DNA of 25,587 nt, taken from a virus. The notes beneath the pieces were generated by a model, which saw only the letters and a list, made by a program, of their open reading frames with translations, was not told the origin of the DNA and searched no databases. Where the stretch lies: IMG/VR virus record IMGVR_UViG_3300044941_000264, positions 1-25,587 of that record; one strand, given 5' to 3'. A program made the translations under genes and the position numbers. This document shows, piece by piece, positions 1 through 7,710 of this stretch (the stretch's first letter is position 1; each line of letters starts with the position of its first letter).

Positions 1-837
1 CGAATTTCGCAGTTTGGCATTCGTGACAGAACCATCCGCCAGTTTGGCTGTGGTGACGTTGAGATCGGAGATCTTCGCGCTTGTCACCGCGTTGTCAGCC
101 AGCTTGGCTGTGGTGATCGCACTGTTAACAATTGTGGCGTTGACAGATCCGGTAACCGGGCCTGTTCCTGCAAGATCCCCGCCAAGAGTCAGCGTATGCG
201 AGTGGCCATCGGGAGCTGCCCCAATGTCCTCCGGCGTGATCGTGTCCCAGGTGCCGTCACCCTTGAGGTACTTGTTTTGATCGCCAACCATTGGCTTCGG
301 AACAACGCCCTCGGACCCATTTGCCGAAGCCGTGGCTCCAGTGTAGTCTGGGATCGGGTGTAAGCAGATCTCTTTGATCAACCGGACTTGTTCCTGATCT
401 TCTGTGCCGCAGCCGGTGATCTGGCCCTGACTGCCACTCCCGCTACCACTCCCACAATCACAATCGGAGGCTTGCACCTCGTACACGATGCGATCATTAG
501 CTTCGCCCGCCCGGCGAGCGTGGCTGAACACCTGGTTGAATTGAAGTTCTGCTTCCGGATCGCTGGGGATGACCCAGATGTCCGAGTCGGGAACTGTTTC
601 CCACTCATTGACACCTTCATTCATTCCCAGGTACTGCTCAACAACGCCGGGCCAAAGCCCTTCATAAGTTGAATCACTTCCCGTGACGCGGACTCGCTTG
701 ATCCGATCCTGACTGACATCGGTTCGGCCTGGCAGTGGACGCATCCCGTTGTACAGATCGCGGTCGAACCGCTCAACCAACAATGACGAGCGAACAACCC
801 GCTTCGCCGAGTTGCAAGAGAACTGTAACTGATCCAT
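1..837 (-). CDS. Tail fibre / receptor-binding-type protein, 3' end outside window
   Basis: An open frame starts at ATG 837, directly after the TAA stop of the upstream gene (TAAATG), and runs off the left edge after 279 codons without a stop. The N-terminal ~130 residues resemble no family I recognise. Residues near 130 form a Cys-Asp-Cys plus Gly-Ser linker (CDCGSGSGSGS). After that come motifs usual in phage tail fibres: KYLKGDGTW, then ITPEDIGAAPDGHSH, then degenerate ~9-residue repeats of the TTAKLADN / VTSAKISD / VTNAKL type. Such repeats build the shafts of trimeric fibres. The position after the tape measure and distal tail genes agrees with a fibre or tail-tip role. The receptor-binding end lies outside the window, so the ligand cannot be guessed. 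The fibre role is inferred from motifs and order. Confidence 0.75.
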   Translation of the reverse strand, partial: MDQLQFSCNSAKRVVRSSLLVERFDRDLYNGMRPLPGRTDVSQDRIKRVRVTGSDSTYEGLWPGVVEQYLGMNEGVNEWETVPDSDIWVIPSDPEAELQFNQVFSHARRAGEANDRIVYEVQASDCDCGSGSGSGSQGQITGCGTEDQEQVRLIKEICLHPIPDYTGATASANGSEGVVPKPMVGDQNKYLKGDGTWDTITPEDIGAAPDGHSHTLTLGGDLAGTGPVTGSVNATIVNSAITTAKLADNAVTSAKISDLNVTTAKLADGSVTNAKLRNS

Positions 838-2211
838 TTACCAGTCCTCCAGAAGAGCACTCAGAGCAGTCCAGTCCGCATACCGGTAACGATCAAACGC
901 CAGGTAAACCGGTCGCACGCCGACGAGGATTTGCACCACAAGATCATCGCTGTAAACGTTGCCAGCTTCGTTGACCTCCAACAACTCGCGATACGTGAAG
1001 AAGTCCCAACCCGTGAAACCTGCCTTGCTTCGGTAAGTGAAACTCCCATCCGAGTTGAGTGCAAAAGCGCCACCCGGAGAGATCTGCGTCGGCTGTGTCA
1101 CCGTCTCAACAGAAATCGCCGTGCTGCCTGCCATCACGCCCGGAGCGGGGATTGTGAACTCCTCACCCGTGGCCGTGGCCCAGAACAAGCACCCATCCGG
1201 GAACCCGAGCGGAATCGGCTTGTCGTCCGGTGGCGAGCTCGCGGGCCTGGGCAACACACGGCCTCGCCCATCAAGAAGCTGTGGCTCGGTCACCTGATCC
1301 GCGCCCTGGGCCATAATCTTCTTCTTCCGCGCGGGCGTCACGGAGTCATCGAGCCAGTTGAACCCGGCATCGGCGACGATGTACCGATGCTTCGTCAGTT
1401 CGTATGTACCGTCGGTTTTCAGGTACTTGGACTTGTCGACCATCAACTCGATCGTCACTCGCCAATAATACGTACTGGTGTTCGGGGTGACACCTCGGGC
1501 GGATGGGATCAACTGCTCGGTGATTTTCTTGATCCGCACCGTGCCCGGTGGATACGTCTTACCCTGGCGAGGAAGGATGTATGGCTTCTGGTTCAGCGTG
1601 TGCTTGTAGTCATCGCCTCGGTCCATATCCCACATGCTAAACGGCAGGTTGCGCGTGATGGTGATGACCTTGGTGGACCGATCGCGCGGCATACCGCCGA
1701 GGAATGGATCCAAAGCCGAGTTCGCCACAAGCCGGCCATGAGTGTCGACGTTCGTGTATTCCTGGTACTGCTCATCCATGCTTTGCACTTCAGGCAGTTC
1801 GTTGAGCGGGCTCGTTTTTCCCTCGTACGACACGGTGAGGTGCCAAAGCCGCGGCTGAGAAGCGTCTCGCCGGATCTCGCGGTTCGTGACGATCAAATCG
1901 GCGAGGATGACATTGGGCCCGCCCTGATCCTCGGGAACACGAACGTAATCCGCGCCGGTGCTCGGATCAGCAAGCCAGTTGAACGGATCTCGCCACTCGT
2001 ACCGCTGATAAGGTTCACCGCGTTGCGGTAGCTTCGGCGAACGCAGAACATCAGCCGAGGTGACGCGATCGTCGTAAGTGAAGATCTGGAATTCGTGCTT
2101 GGCGGACTCTTGCCCATCCGTTGTGTCGCTCCCTTCCGCAGGTGGAAGCATCTGAATCGAGAGAACACAATCGCCAAGCGGAGTTCCTGGCAGAACAGGA
2201 AACTGGGGCAT
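838..2211 (-). CDS. Distal tail / tail-associated structural protein with cadherin-like C-terminal domain
   Basis: This 457-aa protein starts two bases after the tape measure stop and abuts the tail fibre gene, so it sits where distal tail, baseplate-hub or tail-tip proteins are encoded. The first ~340 residues are beta-rich, without signal peptide or membrane segment, and I do not recognise a family. Residues ~377-431 read like a bacterial cadherin-like/Ig-like domain of the Big_9/VCBS kind: FALNSDGSFTYRSKAGFTGWDFFTYR, split here as FALNSDGSFTY and GFTGWDFFTY, followed by a strand ending DDLVVQILVG. Such domains on virions are thought to bind sugars or surfaces weakly. The structural role is inferred from position; the Ig-like domain is seen directly. 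Confidence 0.6.
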   Translation of the reverse strand: MPQFPVLPGTPLGDCVLSIQMLPPAEGSDTTDGQESAKHEFQIFTYDDRVTSADVLRSPKLPQRGEPYQRYEWRDPFNWLADPSTGADYVRVPEDQGGPNVILADLIVTNREIRRDASQPRLWHLTVSYEGKTSPLNELPEVQSMDEQYQEYTNVDTHGRLVANSALDPFLGGMPRDRSTKVITITRNLPFSMWDMDRGDDYKHTLNQKPYILPRQGKTYPPGTVRIKKITEQLIPSARGVTPNTSTYYWRVTIELMVDKSKYLKTDGTYELTKHRYIVADAGFNWLDDSVTPARKKKIMAQGADQVTEPQLLDGRGRVLPRPASSPPDDKPIPLGFPDGCLFWATATGEEFTIPAPGVMAGSTAISVETVTQPTQISPGGAFALNSDGSFTYRSKAGFTGWDFFTYRELLEVNEAGNVYSDDLVVQILVGVRPVYLAFDRYRYADWTALSALLEDW

Positions 2212-2213
2212 GG

Positions 2214-4631
2214 TCAGTCTCCCGGCATGTTGATGGTGGGAACCGGTCGGCCAATGGTCTGCCGAATTTTGACCGCCTCTTCCAGTTGGGCTTTCTCGAT
2301 TTCCTTGATCATCTGGAGCAGTTCCGGCACGCTCCGGGGACCGCCCTGGGCCGTCGCCACGGCTGCCAGCGTAGCTGCTGCCTCACTGCCCATAACTGCC
2401 GCGTTGGGGAGTTGTACCTTGTTGGTGATCCCGAATCGCTGGGCGAGTTCTTTGGTCAGTCCCATGATCCCGAGGTCACGGACGCGGGAGTCGATCTTGC
2501 CGTAGGCAAACGCAGTTTGAATTTCGTCGATCTTCTTTTCAAACATCGGGATCGTGTTGTACTGCTCATTCAAGTTTTTCGAGAGTTCGACCACCCAGTT
2601 CGGCACCTCGAACACTTCCTTGAGCCGAGTCTTGCTGTCCTTGACCGCCATCGCCATGCCAGCCAAAGAAATGGCTAACGGATCAAGACCGCCCTGGAGT
2701 AGAACCGTGGCGTCTCGGTACGACTTGCCGTTCTTCTGAGCCAGTTGAGCGAGTTCATCTTGGCGAGCCGCCATTTGACGCTCAACCTTTTCGCGATCAA
2801 GAGTTGCACGGAGGTTTTCCAGTGTGGTTTTTCGAGTCGCCTGGAACGATTCCTTCATGATCTCGAACGCAGTCTTCTGACCCTTTTTCGCTTCAGCAAC
2901 TTCGTCTTTGACGCCAATCTGCTGAAACAAAGCCGCGACGTTTTTGTCGATGCTATCGCGAAGAGCCATGTACCGGCCAACGTGCTCATAGCCTTCACTG
3001 GGATCACGCCCACCACCAAACGGAGATCCACCAACTGCACTAAACTTAGGCTTTTCATCGCCTGGTATGAACTTGGCCCTCACCATTGCTTCTTCTTCGC
3101 GAAGCATCTGCAATACGTCTTGTTGCATCTTGACGTACGCAGTGTTGATGGCGTTCATCTTGGCGAAAACGGCGTCCGCTTTGGCAATGTCTCCTTTGGC
3201 CAAAAGGTCTTCGCGTTCCAGACGAAGTTTGTCGAATGCCTCCTGCTGTTTTTGGGCTCCGAGCCTCAGCATGGTCTGTTGAAGCCGGAAGTCCTCCGGC
3301 TTGGCAATCCAGTCCTCCCGACGTTTCAACTCCTCGGCACGGTTTTCGCGGTTTTCAATGAACTTCGCTGGCCCACGGAGTGCTTCCAGCACGCCTTTGA
3401 TTGCCATGGTGATGTTCTTCGTTTCTGTGACGATGTCCTTGACGTCGATCAGGGTTGGCTTGATGGCCTGATCGAAAAGATTCGCAAGGTCCGTGAAGAT
3501 CTCATCGACCACAGTGCCAAATGCTTCGGCGAGACTGAAACCAAACTCTACGGCTTTGATGGGATCAATCTTGAAGTTCTTGGCGTCTTCGATCATGGCC
3601 TTGAGATTTCGCGAGGCCATGGCAATGTTCGGGTTCATCTTCTCGAACCCCTCGAAGAACGCATTCGCGCCAATCGTGGCTCCTTTGGCTGTCTCATTGA
3701 TAATCTGGAAGAAGCCTCTGAATGAGTCGGCAACAAAGCGGATCGTTGGCCTCCAACTGTCGATCGAGTTCTGAACGCGATCGGTCCACTTACCGAGATC
3801 TTTCGTCGCTTCGACCAGGCCGAGTTCTTCGATCAGTGCTTTGCCAAAAGTTCGCTTGAACTCATCAAGGGCATCGCGGAGGCGATCCACGTGGCCGTAG
3901 TACGATTGGGCGTACCGCTCGCTTTGCCCGGAGAACTTTCCCCCTTCCTCGGTGAGGTGTTTTATGGCCCGGACAAGGTCGTTGAAGCCGACCCGGCCTG
4001 CTTCCATCATCCCACGCAGATCTTCCTTCGGCTTGCCCATCGTCACCGCGAGGGCATCCAGCAGCGGAATCCCGGTTTCGGTGAACTGGCGGAGTTCGGT
4101 CCCGTACAAGCGGCCTGCCGCACGAACTTGTCCGTAGGCGTACACCAATCGGGCGAGAATGTTGGCCTGGCCGCCGGACAACTCCGAGAGGGCCTTCATC
4201 GTCGGCACGATCTGATCTGTAGGCGTGCCGTAGCTCAGCAATGTTTTGGCTTGACCGGCCGCATCGGCGAACGTCAGAGGGGATTCCGTTGCGAACAGGC
4301 GAATGTCGTCGAGCAGGTTCTTCGCAGTCTTGGCGTTGCCGGTGAACAACTCGAAGCTATTCGACATGATCTCGAATTGTGCCGCGGCCGCGATCGACTC
4401 GCTGACGATGTCCCGCATGTTCATCGTCAGCGTGCCAGCACTTGCCACAGCCAGGCCGAGGCCGAGGATGTTGGTCAGGCTCATGTTGCCGAGACTCACC
4501 GCGCTCATCATGCCGCCACGCATGTCACGAGCGAAATCTTTCACGTCGAGTACACTTCGGCGAAACGCCTCCCTCATGGGGTCCGTGTAGGCACCCACGT
4601 AGATGGACATATTGCCGATCGCCTGACTCAC
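2214..4631 (-). CDS. Tail tape measure protein
   Basis: This is the longest gene in the window (805 aa) and lies right after the frameshifted tail chaperone pair, the classical place of the tape measure gene. Residues ~70-260 match the N-terminal tape-measure domain found in many siphophages, with segments such as FELFTGNAKTAKNLLDDIR, LLSYGT, GGQANILARLVYAYGQVRA, GTELRQFTETGIPLLDAL and ESPLTFADA. A hydrophobic stretch lies at residues ~48-72. Residues ~420-680 are charged and helical (coiled-coil-like). At roughly 1.5 angstrom per residue this would set a tail of about 120 nm (a general rule, not measured). The ATG overlaps the upstream stop (ATGA). It sets tail length, fills the tube and probably helps DNA entry. 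Confidence 0.93.
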   Translation of the reverse strand: MSQAIGNMSIYVGAYTDPMREAFRRSVLDVKDFARDMRGGMMSAVSLGNMSLTNILGLGLAVASAGTLTMNMRDIVSESIAAAAQFEIMSNSFELFTGNAKTAKNLLDDIRLFATESPLTFADAAGQAKTLLSYGTPTDQIVPTMKALSELSGGQANILARLVYAYGQVRAAGRLYGTELRQFTETGIPLLDALAVTMGKPKEDLRGMMEAGRVGFNDLVRAIKHLTEEGGKFSGQSERYAQSYYGHVDRLRDALDEFKRTFGKALIEELGLVEATKDLGKWTDRVQNSIDSWRPTIRFVADSFRGFFQIINETAKGATIGANAFFEGFEKMNPNIAMASRNLKAMIEDAKNFKIDPIKAVEFGFSLAEAFGTVVDEIFTDLANLFDQAIKPTLIDVKDIVTETKNITMAIKGVLEALRGPAKFIENRENRAEELKRREDWIAKPEDFRLQQTMLRLGAQKQQEAFDKLRLEREDLLAKGDIAKADAVFAKMNAINTAYVKMQQDVLQMLREEEAMVRAKFIPGDEKPKFSAVGGSPFGGGRDPSEGYEHVGRYMALRDSIDKNVAALFQQIGVKDEVAEAKKGQKTAFEIMKESFQATRKTTLENLRATLDREKVERQMAARQDELAQLAQKNGKSYRDATVLLQGGLDPLAISLAGMAMAVKDSKTRLKEVFEVPNWVVELSKNLNEQYNTIPMFEKKIDEIQTAFAYGKIDSRVRDLGIMGLTKELAQRFGITNKVQLPNAAVMGSEAAATLAAVATAQGGPRSVPELLQMIKEIEKAQLEEAVKIRQTIGRPVPTINMPGD

Positions 4632-5005
4632 TTCGGCTTCCTCGTTCGAGTGGTCTTTGCGTGCTTGATGCCCTTCGTGGCCTTGCCCGCAATCGCAGAC
4701 AGCGGCTGCGTCACAGATGGGTCAAGCTTGCTGGTTTTCTTCTTCTTGGCCGCGAGCTTCGAAGGGATGAAACTCGACGGTTGGAGGGCCTTTGCATCCT
4801 TGCCGCGGAACGGGATGTTGTTCACAATCGCCGAGGCAAGGTAGCCGATCTGTAGCCACTCGACATCGCTGCCGAAAGGCTCCTGTTCCGCGAAGAGCAA
4901 CCAGCCGTTGAACTGGTTCGCATCGAGTGTTCGCATCCACTGATCCGGTTCGGGGATGCCCAGCTTGAGGGCCAGCCGGTAACAAAACAACTCGACATCA
5001 CTCAG
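4628..5005 (-). CDS. Tail assembly chaperone, T part, made by -1 frameshift as G-T fusion
   Basis: This frame has no convincing start of its own; the first possible start is a TTG at 4990 without a Shine-Dalgarno sequence. It is entered from the upstream gene (start 5388) by a -1 shift at A AAA AAC (5005-5011). After the slip the ribosome reads CTG AGT GAT and continues for 125 residues, giving a fusion of about 253 aa, close to lambda gpG-T (279 aa). The T part contains RLALKLGIPEPDQW and NGWLLFAEQEPFG, typical of small tail assembly chaperones, and ends in a long Lys/Arg-rich tail. The stop overlaps the tape measure ATG (ATGA). Known role: the fusion holds the tape measure protein and recruits tail tube protein. 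Confidence 0.85.
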   Translation of the reverse strand: MSDVELFCYRLALKLGIPEPDQWMRTLDANQFNGWLLFAEQEPFGSDVEWLQIGYLASAIVNNIPFRGKDAKALQPSSFIPSKLAAKKKKTSKLDPSVTQPLSAIAGKATKGIKHAKTTRTRKPK

Positions 5006-5388
5006 TTTTTTCGCCGGCCACTCATCCCGTTCACTTCCAGGAAGTGTTCCGAGATCGGCACCGCGATTTCACTCGGCGTTTCAGCGAGCATGTGCAGGTG
5101 ATCCGGGCCAAAGATCCGCTTGCCGAACTTGTCGCGGATGGCAAACGCCAGCAGGCCCGCACGGTAGATATCCTCCGGCACAGACTGGAGCTCTTTGTAA
5201 TAAGCGTCGAGCCCTGCTGCCGTGAGGCGAGCGACATAAACCGGCTTGCCGTTGACCTGGATGTTGGGCACTGCCGACGGAAGTGGGTTTGCTACGCAAA
5301 CGGCCTGGAAGTCGGTGACAAAAGCCCCGTCTTCAGAAGCCACGGCGAGGGCATCCTTTCCGGTAGGCTTGGGTGCGGTGATCTGCAT
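5002..5388 (-). CDS. Tail assembly chaperone, G-type (pre-frameshift product)
   Basis: This 128-aa protein is the zero-frame product of a G/GT pair. It begins MQITAPKPTG at 5388 and ends RRKN just before TGA, with the slippery heptamer in its last codons. Residues ~60-115 show a helical pattern seen in phage tail chaperones (YYKELQSVPEDIYRAGLLAFAIRDKFGKRIF, given here in part as AGLLAFAIRDKFGKRIF). Known role in lambda: many copies coat the tape measure protein and keep it soluble until the tube polymerises. The Shine-Dalgarno region is weak, so expression may depend on coupling to the gene before it. The call rests mainly on position, size and the frameshift site. Confidence 0.8.
   Translation of the reverse strand: MQITAPKPTGKDALAVASEDGAFVTDFQAVCVANPLPSAVPNIQVNGKPVYVARLTAAGLDAYYKELQSVPEDIYRAGLLAFAIRDKFGKRIFGPDHLHMLAETPSEIAVPISEHFLEVNGMSGRRKN
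5005..5011 (-). promoter_or_regulatory. Programmed -1 ribosomal frameshift site (A AAA AAC)
   Basis: The minus strand reads CGA AAA AAC TGA in the frame of the 5388 gene. This is a perfect X XXY YYZ heptamer in phase, with the stop codon immediately after it. Slipping back one base joins the frame to the 4628-5005 frame. Position, phase and overlap match the conserved tail-chaperone frameshift of lambda-like phages. Confidence 0.9.
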
Positions 5389-5420
5389 GATTTACTTTGT
5401 GAGTGAGGGAAAAGAGAACC

Positions 5421-5437
5421 CTTCGGAAATTCCGAAG
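5421..5437 (-). other. Inverted repeat between the two chaperone-like genes
   Basis: CTTCGGAAATTCCGAAG is an 8-bp perfect inverted repeat around one base. On the minus strand it is followed by GGTTCTCTTTTCCC, a moderately U-rich stretch. It could weaken transcription between 5450 and 5388 or act on the RNA; it is too short to call a terminator firmly. Confidence 0.35.
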
Positions 5438-5449
5438 AGTTGATCGCGA

Positions 5450-5791
5450 TTACGTCGCAGGGGTTGACTCGGTCTGTTCTGCCGGCACGTCGAAGTTGTT
5501 GAGTTTGCAGATCCGGACGAGAAGCGTGCGGATGTCCTGGTAAGTGCATGTCGAGAACACCTCGACAAACTTTTCGTCCACGTCGTCGCCCTTGTGGTCG
5601 CAGATGCAATAACTCAGAATGATGTCGGCCGGGTTTCCGGCATTGCCGAGGATTTCGATGTTGGCCTTTTGACGCTCATCATCCGTGAGTTTCTTGTAGT
5701 AAACCATCAGGCCCGCCGAGGGCAGCAGGTACTTCTCAACTGAACCTTGGCCTTCACGCGACTTGCGAATGGCCTTGCTCAAATCTTTCAT
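5450..5791 (-). CDS. Small tail protein, possibly a second tail assembly chaperone
   Basis: This 113-aa protein is encoded between tail tube and G-type chaperone, with AAAGGTGA seven bases upstream of its ATG. It shares a pattern with the 128-aa G-type protein next to it: a helix, then ILSYCICDHKGDDVDEKF here against LLAFAIRDKFGKRIF there, then a helix of similar length. This suggests the two are paralogous chaperone-fold proteins, but the resemblance is by eye and weak. It has no slippery site at its end. Role inferred from neighbours: tail assembly. Confidence 0.6.
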   Translation of the reverse strand: MKDLSKAIRKSREGQGSVEKYLLPSAGLMVYYKKLTDDERQKANIEILGNAGNPADIILSYCICDHKGDDVDEKFVEVFSTCTYQDIRTLLVRICKLNNFDVPAEQTESTPAT

Positions 5792-5831
5792 GAATCACCT
5801 TTGGTTTGAACTTGTTAGTGGTTCGCAAGCG

Positions 5832-6314
5832 TCAAGGCGCGATGTAGGTGAACCCGCCGCTTCCCTGGAAAGTCACCGTCGTGACGATCTCGCCATCTTC
5901 GGGAACTTCGATCGCTGGCACTTCTAAGTAGCCAGCACTCACGAGTTGACCGCCGATAGGGTCCATCAGAATAATCCGGCTCCGGCCAAGATCGGGAATA
6001 TCGTATGTGATGTCACCTGGATCAATCGTTCCCCAACTTCTCAACGCATCGTATTCAACTGGCGTAAAGTTGAAGGTAAGATCGAGTTTGCCCGCGTCCA
6101 GGAATCCCGGCATGTATTCCTTCACACGCCCAGGTGAAAGCAGGTGCGTGATGTCGACCTTCGTGTAATTCTGATCGCTGTAAGTCACCTTCGTGAGTTG
6201 CTTGAACTCGACAAAGATGTCCGGTACTTGGACCTGGAAGAAGTTGATAAAGAACCGCGTGCCGTATGAATGAACGGCGACTGCGGATTCAGCAAGTGTT
6301 TGGTTAATCGCCAT
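5832..6314 (-). CDS. Major tail tube protein
   Basis: A 160-aa beta-rich protein that begins MAINQTLAES and lies between the tail terminator and chaperone genes, as lambda gene V does. The segment KVDITHLLSPGRVKEYMPG followed by LDLTFNFTPVEYDALRSW is typical of siphophage tail tube proteins, where it covers the long loop and first strands of the tube fold. The C-terminal half (EIVTTVTFQGSGGFTYI) is also typical. Its ATG lies two bases after the upstream stop, with AGGG upstream. It would form stacked hexameric rings around the tape measure. No extra Ig domain is present. Confidence 0.85.
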   Translation of the reverse strand: MAINQTLAESAVAVHSYGTRFFINFFQVQVPDIFVEFKQLTKVTYSDQNYTKVDITHLLSPGRVKEYMPGFLDAGKLDLTFNFTPVEYDALRSWGTIDPGDITYDIPDLGRSRIILMDPIGGQLVSAGYLEVPAIEVPEDGEIVTTVTFQGSGGFTYIAP

Positions 6315-6316
6315 GG

Positions 6317-6772
6317 TTATCCCTCGATGTAGAACAGTCTGAAATCACACAGAGTCAGGTGCCAGCCGGTTTCCTTTCCGGCTCCGTCTCGCTGCGCCCG
6401 CGTGATCGTGTCGATCAACCGGCACGACGTCACCTGAATCGGCTTGGTCAGCGTCGAGTTAGGGTCAGCAACCCAAACATCTTGGAAACCATCAAGGCCC
6501 CGATCGGCCCGGGTGCCGGCAACTTTTTGGGCGTACCGCGCGTTGAGTTGCGGATCTTGGCTCCAGAACTCCAGCGTGAACTCCCACCGGGTCAGGCCGC
6601 TCGGGCCATCGTACGCTCGAACTCGGTCGATGCCGTCCGTGCTGAAGGTGCAATACGGCTTGCCGTCCTGGCCCGCTGTCGGCGGTTGTCGGTTCGGCTC
6701 AACGCAGCCTTTCAGTTCTGGGACACGCTTTTCGATGTACTCCAGAAGGCGAGCAAACAGATTCTCATCCAT
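6317..6772 (-). CDS. Tail terminator / minor tail protein (DUF3168-like)
   Basis: This 151-aa protein starts at ATG 6772 directly after the TAA of the HK97 gp10-like gene, and AGGAGG in the end of that gene supplies its ribosome binding site. The order gp10-like, this gene, tail tube is the usual place of the lambda gpU-like / DUF3168 tail terminator. The middle (YCTFSTDGIDRVRAYDGPSG, then WEFTLEFWSQD) and the final strand (TLCDFRLFY) fit the alpha/beta fold of that family. Known role: a ring that stops tube growth and joins tail to head. I am confident of the position and fairly confident of the family. Confidence 0.75.
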   Translation of the reverse strand: MDENLFARLLEYIEKRVPELKGCVEPNRQPPTAGQDGKPYCTFSTDGIDRVRAYDGPSGLTRWEFTLEFWSQDPQLNARYAQKVAGTRADRGLDGFQDVWVADPNSTLTKPIQVTSCRLIDTITRAQRDGAGKETGWHLTLCDFRLFYIEG

Positions 6773-7348
6773 TTACTTCCTCCTAAGTTTTTTGATGTCC
6801 GCAAGTGCCAGTTGCAGTTGCGTGCGGATGTCGTTGCTCACGCTCACTCGCGTTGAGTCGTAAGCAGGCTCCAAGAACGGGTACGGTTTGGCCCCGGGGT
6901 GCCGGATGCCCACCTGAGCTCCTGAGCGGAGCGAACTTCCCCGGCCGACGGCGTGAGGGCGTGTTCCCTTTTCGACCAAGTGAGCGTATCGGTACGGCGT
7001 GGCAATCTCGTCACGCGGAACCCAGCGTGCCCGCCGGACCTTGCGAGCGAACGTCACCTTCCGCTTGGAACTGGTTTTTGTTGGCCGCTTGGCGTCCATC
7101 CGCGGACCGATGATCGCCAAGTAACCGGTGCGTTTCTTGTGCGCGACGATTTTCCGCCCCAGGGCCCGGCGGAGTGTGCCAGTTTCAACCTGGACGTTGG
7201 CCTTGGCCTGACGCAGGATCGTCTTGCTGCCGTTATTCAATCCCTTCCGAACCGCCTGGCGGAAATACCTCGGCTCAAGTTGTTTCAGGAGCTTGGTCAG
7301 TTCATCCGCACCGATGACGCGGGTGTAGATTCTCAGTTGTGAACTCAT
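6773..7348 (-). CDS. HK97 gp10-like head-tail joining / tail completion protein
   Basis: This 191-aa basic protein has the marks of the HK97 gp10 family: an N-terminal helix (GADELTKLLKQLEPRYFRQA), then AKANVQVETGTLRRALGRKI, then YAHLVEKGTRPHA, then HPGAKPYPFLEPAYD. The last three are the usual family landmarks. It is longer than most members (~110-150 aa) because of a Lys/Arg-rich insert at ~80-120. The start ATG overlaps the stop of the upstream gene (TAATG). Members act at the head-tail junction or as tail completion proteins. Confidence 0.85.
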   Translation of the reverse strand: MSSQLRIYTRVIGADELTKLLKQLEPRYFRQAVRKGLNNGSKTILRQAKANVQVETGTLRRALGRKIVAHKKRTGYLAIIGPRMDAKRPTKTSSKRKVTFARKVRRARWVPRDEIATPYRYAHLVEKGTRPHAVGRGSSLRSGAQVGIRHPGAKPYPFLEPAYDSTRVSVSNDIRTQLQLALADIKKLRRK

Positions 7349-7710
7349 TACGTCACCCCCGCTCGTTCACGGACCATGACCTGGAGCCAGTCCTCCCAGT
7401 CACCATCCAGCGGAAACACCGAGACCACCTCGTACTCACGGCCCGCCCATTCGGCTTTCCAGCCTGCGGACAAGCCGAGCACAGTCCTATTGCGAATCCG
7501 GAAGTAGCCCATGTTGACGGGTACTTGTTGGCCGTGCTCGTCGAGCTCCGTACCCGTGGTCGGCACCCACATCGCCCGGCGGTTGATCGATTCCTGCGAG
7601 TAAGTCGGCCGGGTTTGGCCGATCGCGGTTTTCTCTCGCACCGGTGCGTACCAGTCGACGACTTCTTTGAGCAGGCCAGCGTGTGGTTTCACGAGTACCT
7701 CCCGACCCAA
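7348..7710 (-). CDS. Head closure / head-tail adaptor protein
   Basis: This 120-aa protein lies between the gp6-like connector and the gp10-like protein, where SPP1 gp16-like head closure proteins are encoded. It is predicted to be beta-rich, with the motif WAGREYEVVSVFPLDGDWEDWLQVMVRER, here shortened to GREYEVVSVFPLDG and WLQVMVRER, which matches the last strands of that adaptor family. It begins 22 bases before the upstream gene ends and overlaps the next by one base. Known role: it binds the connector ring after DNA packaging and closes the head. Confidence 0.7.
   Translation of the reverse strand: MGREVLVKPHAGLLKEVVDWYAPVREKTAIGQTRPTYSQESINRRAMWVPTTGTELDEHGQQVPVNMGYFRIRNRTVLGLSAGWKAEWAGREYEVVSVFPLDGDWEDWLQVMVRERAGVT

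Noticed and set aside
931-2031. Long plus-strand frame opposite the tail protein
   Set aside because: No family features and no ribosome binding site; it mirrors a well-supported minus-strand gene. The same holds for long plus-strand frames at 2745-3725, 3891-4844, 7683-8354, 13311-14171 and 23686-24411.
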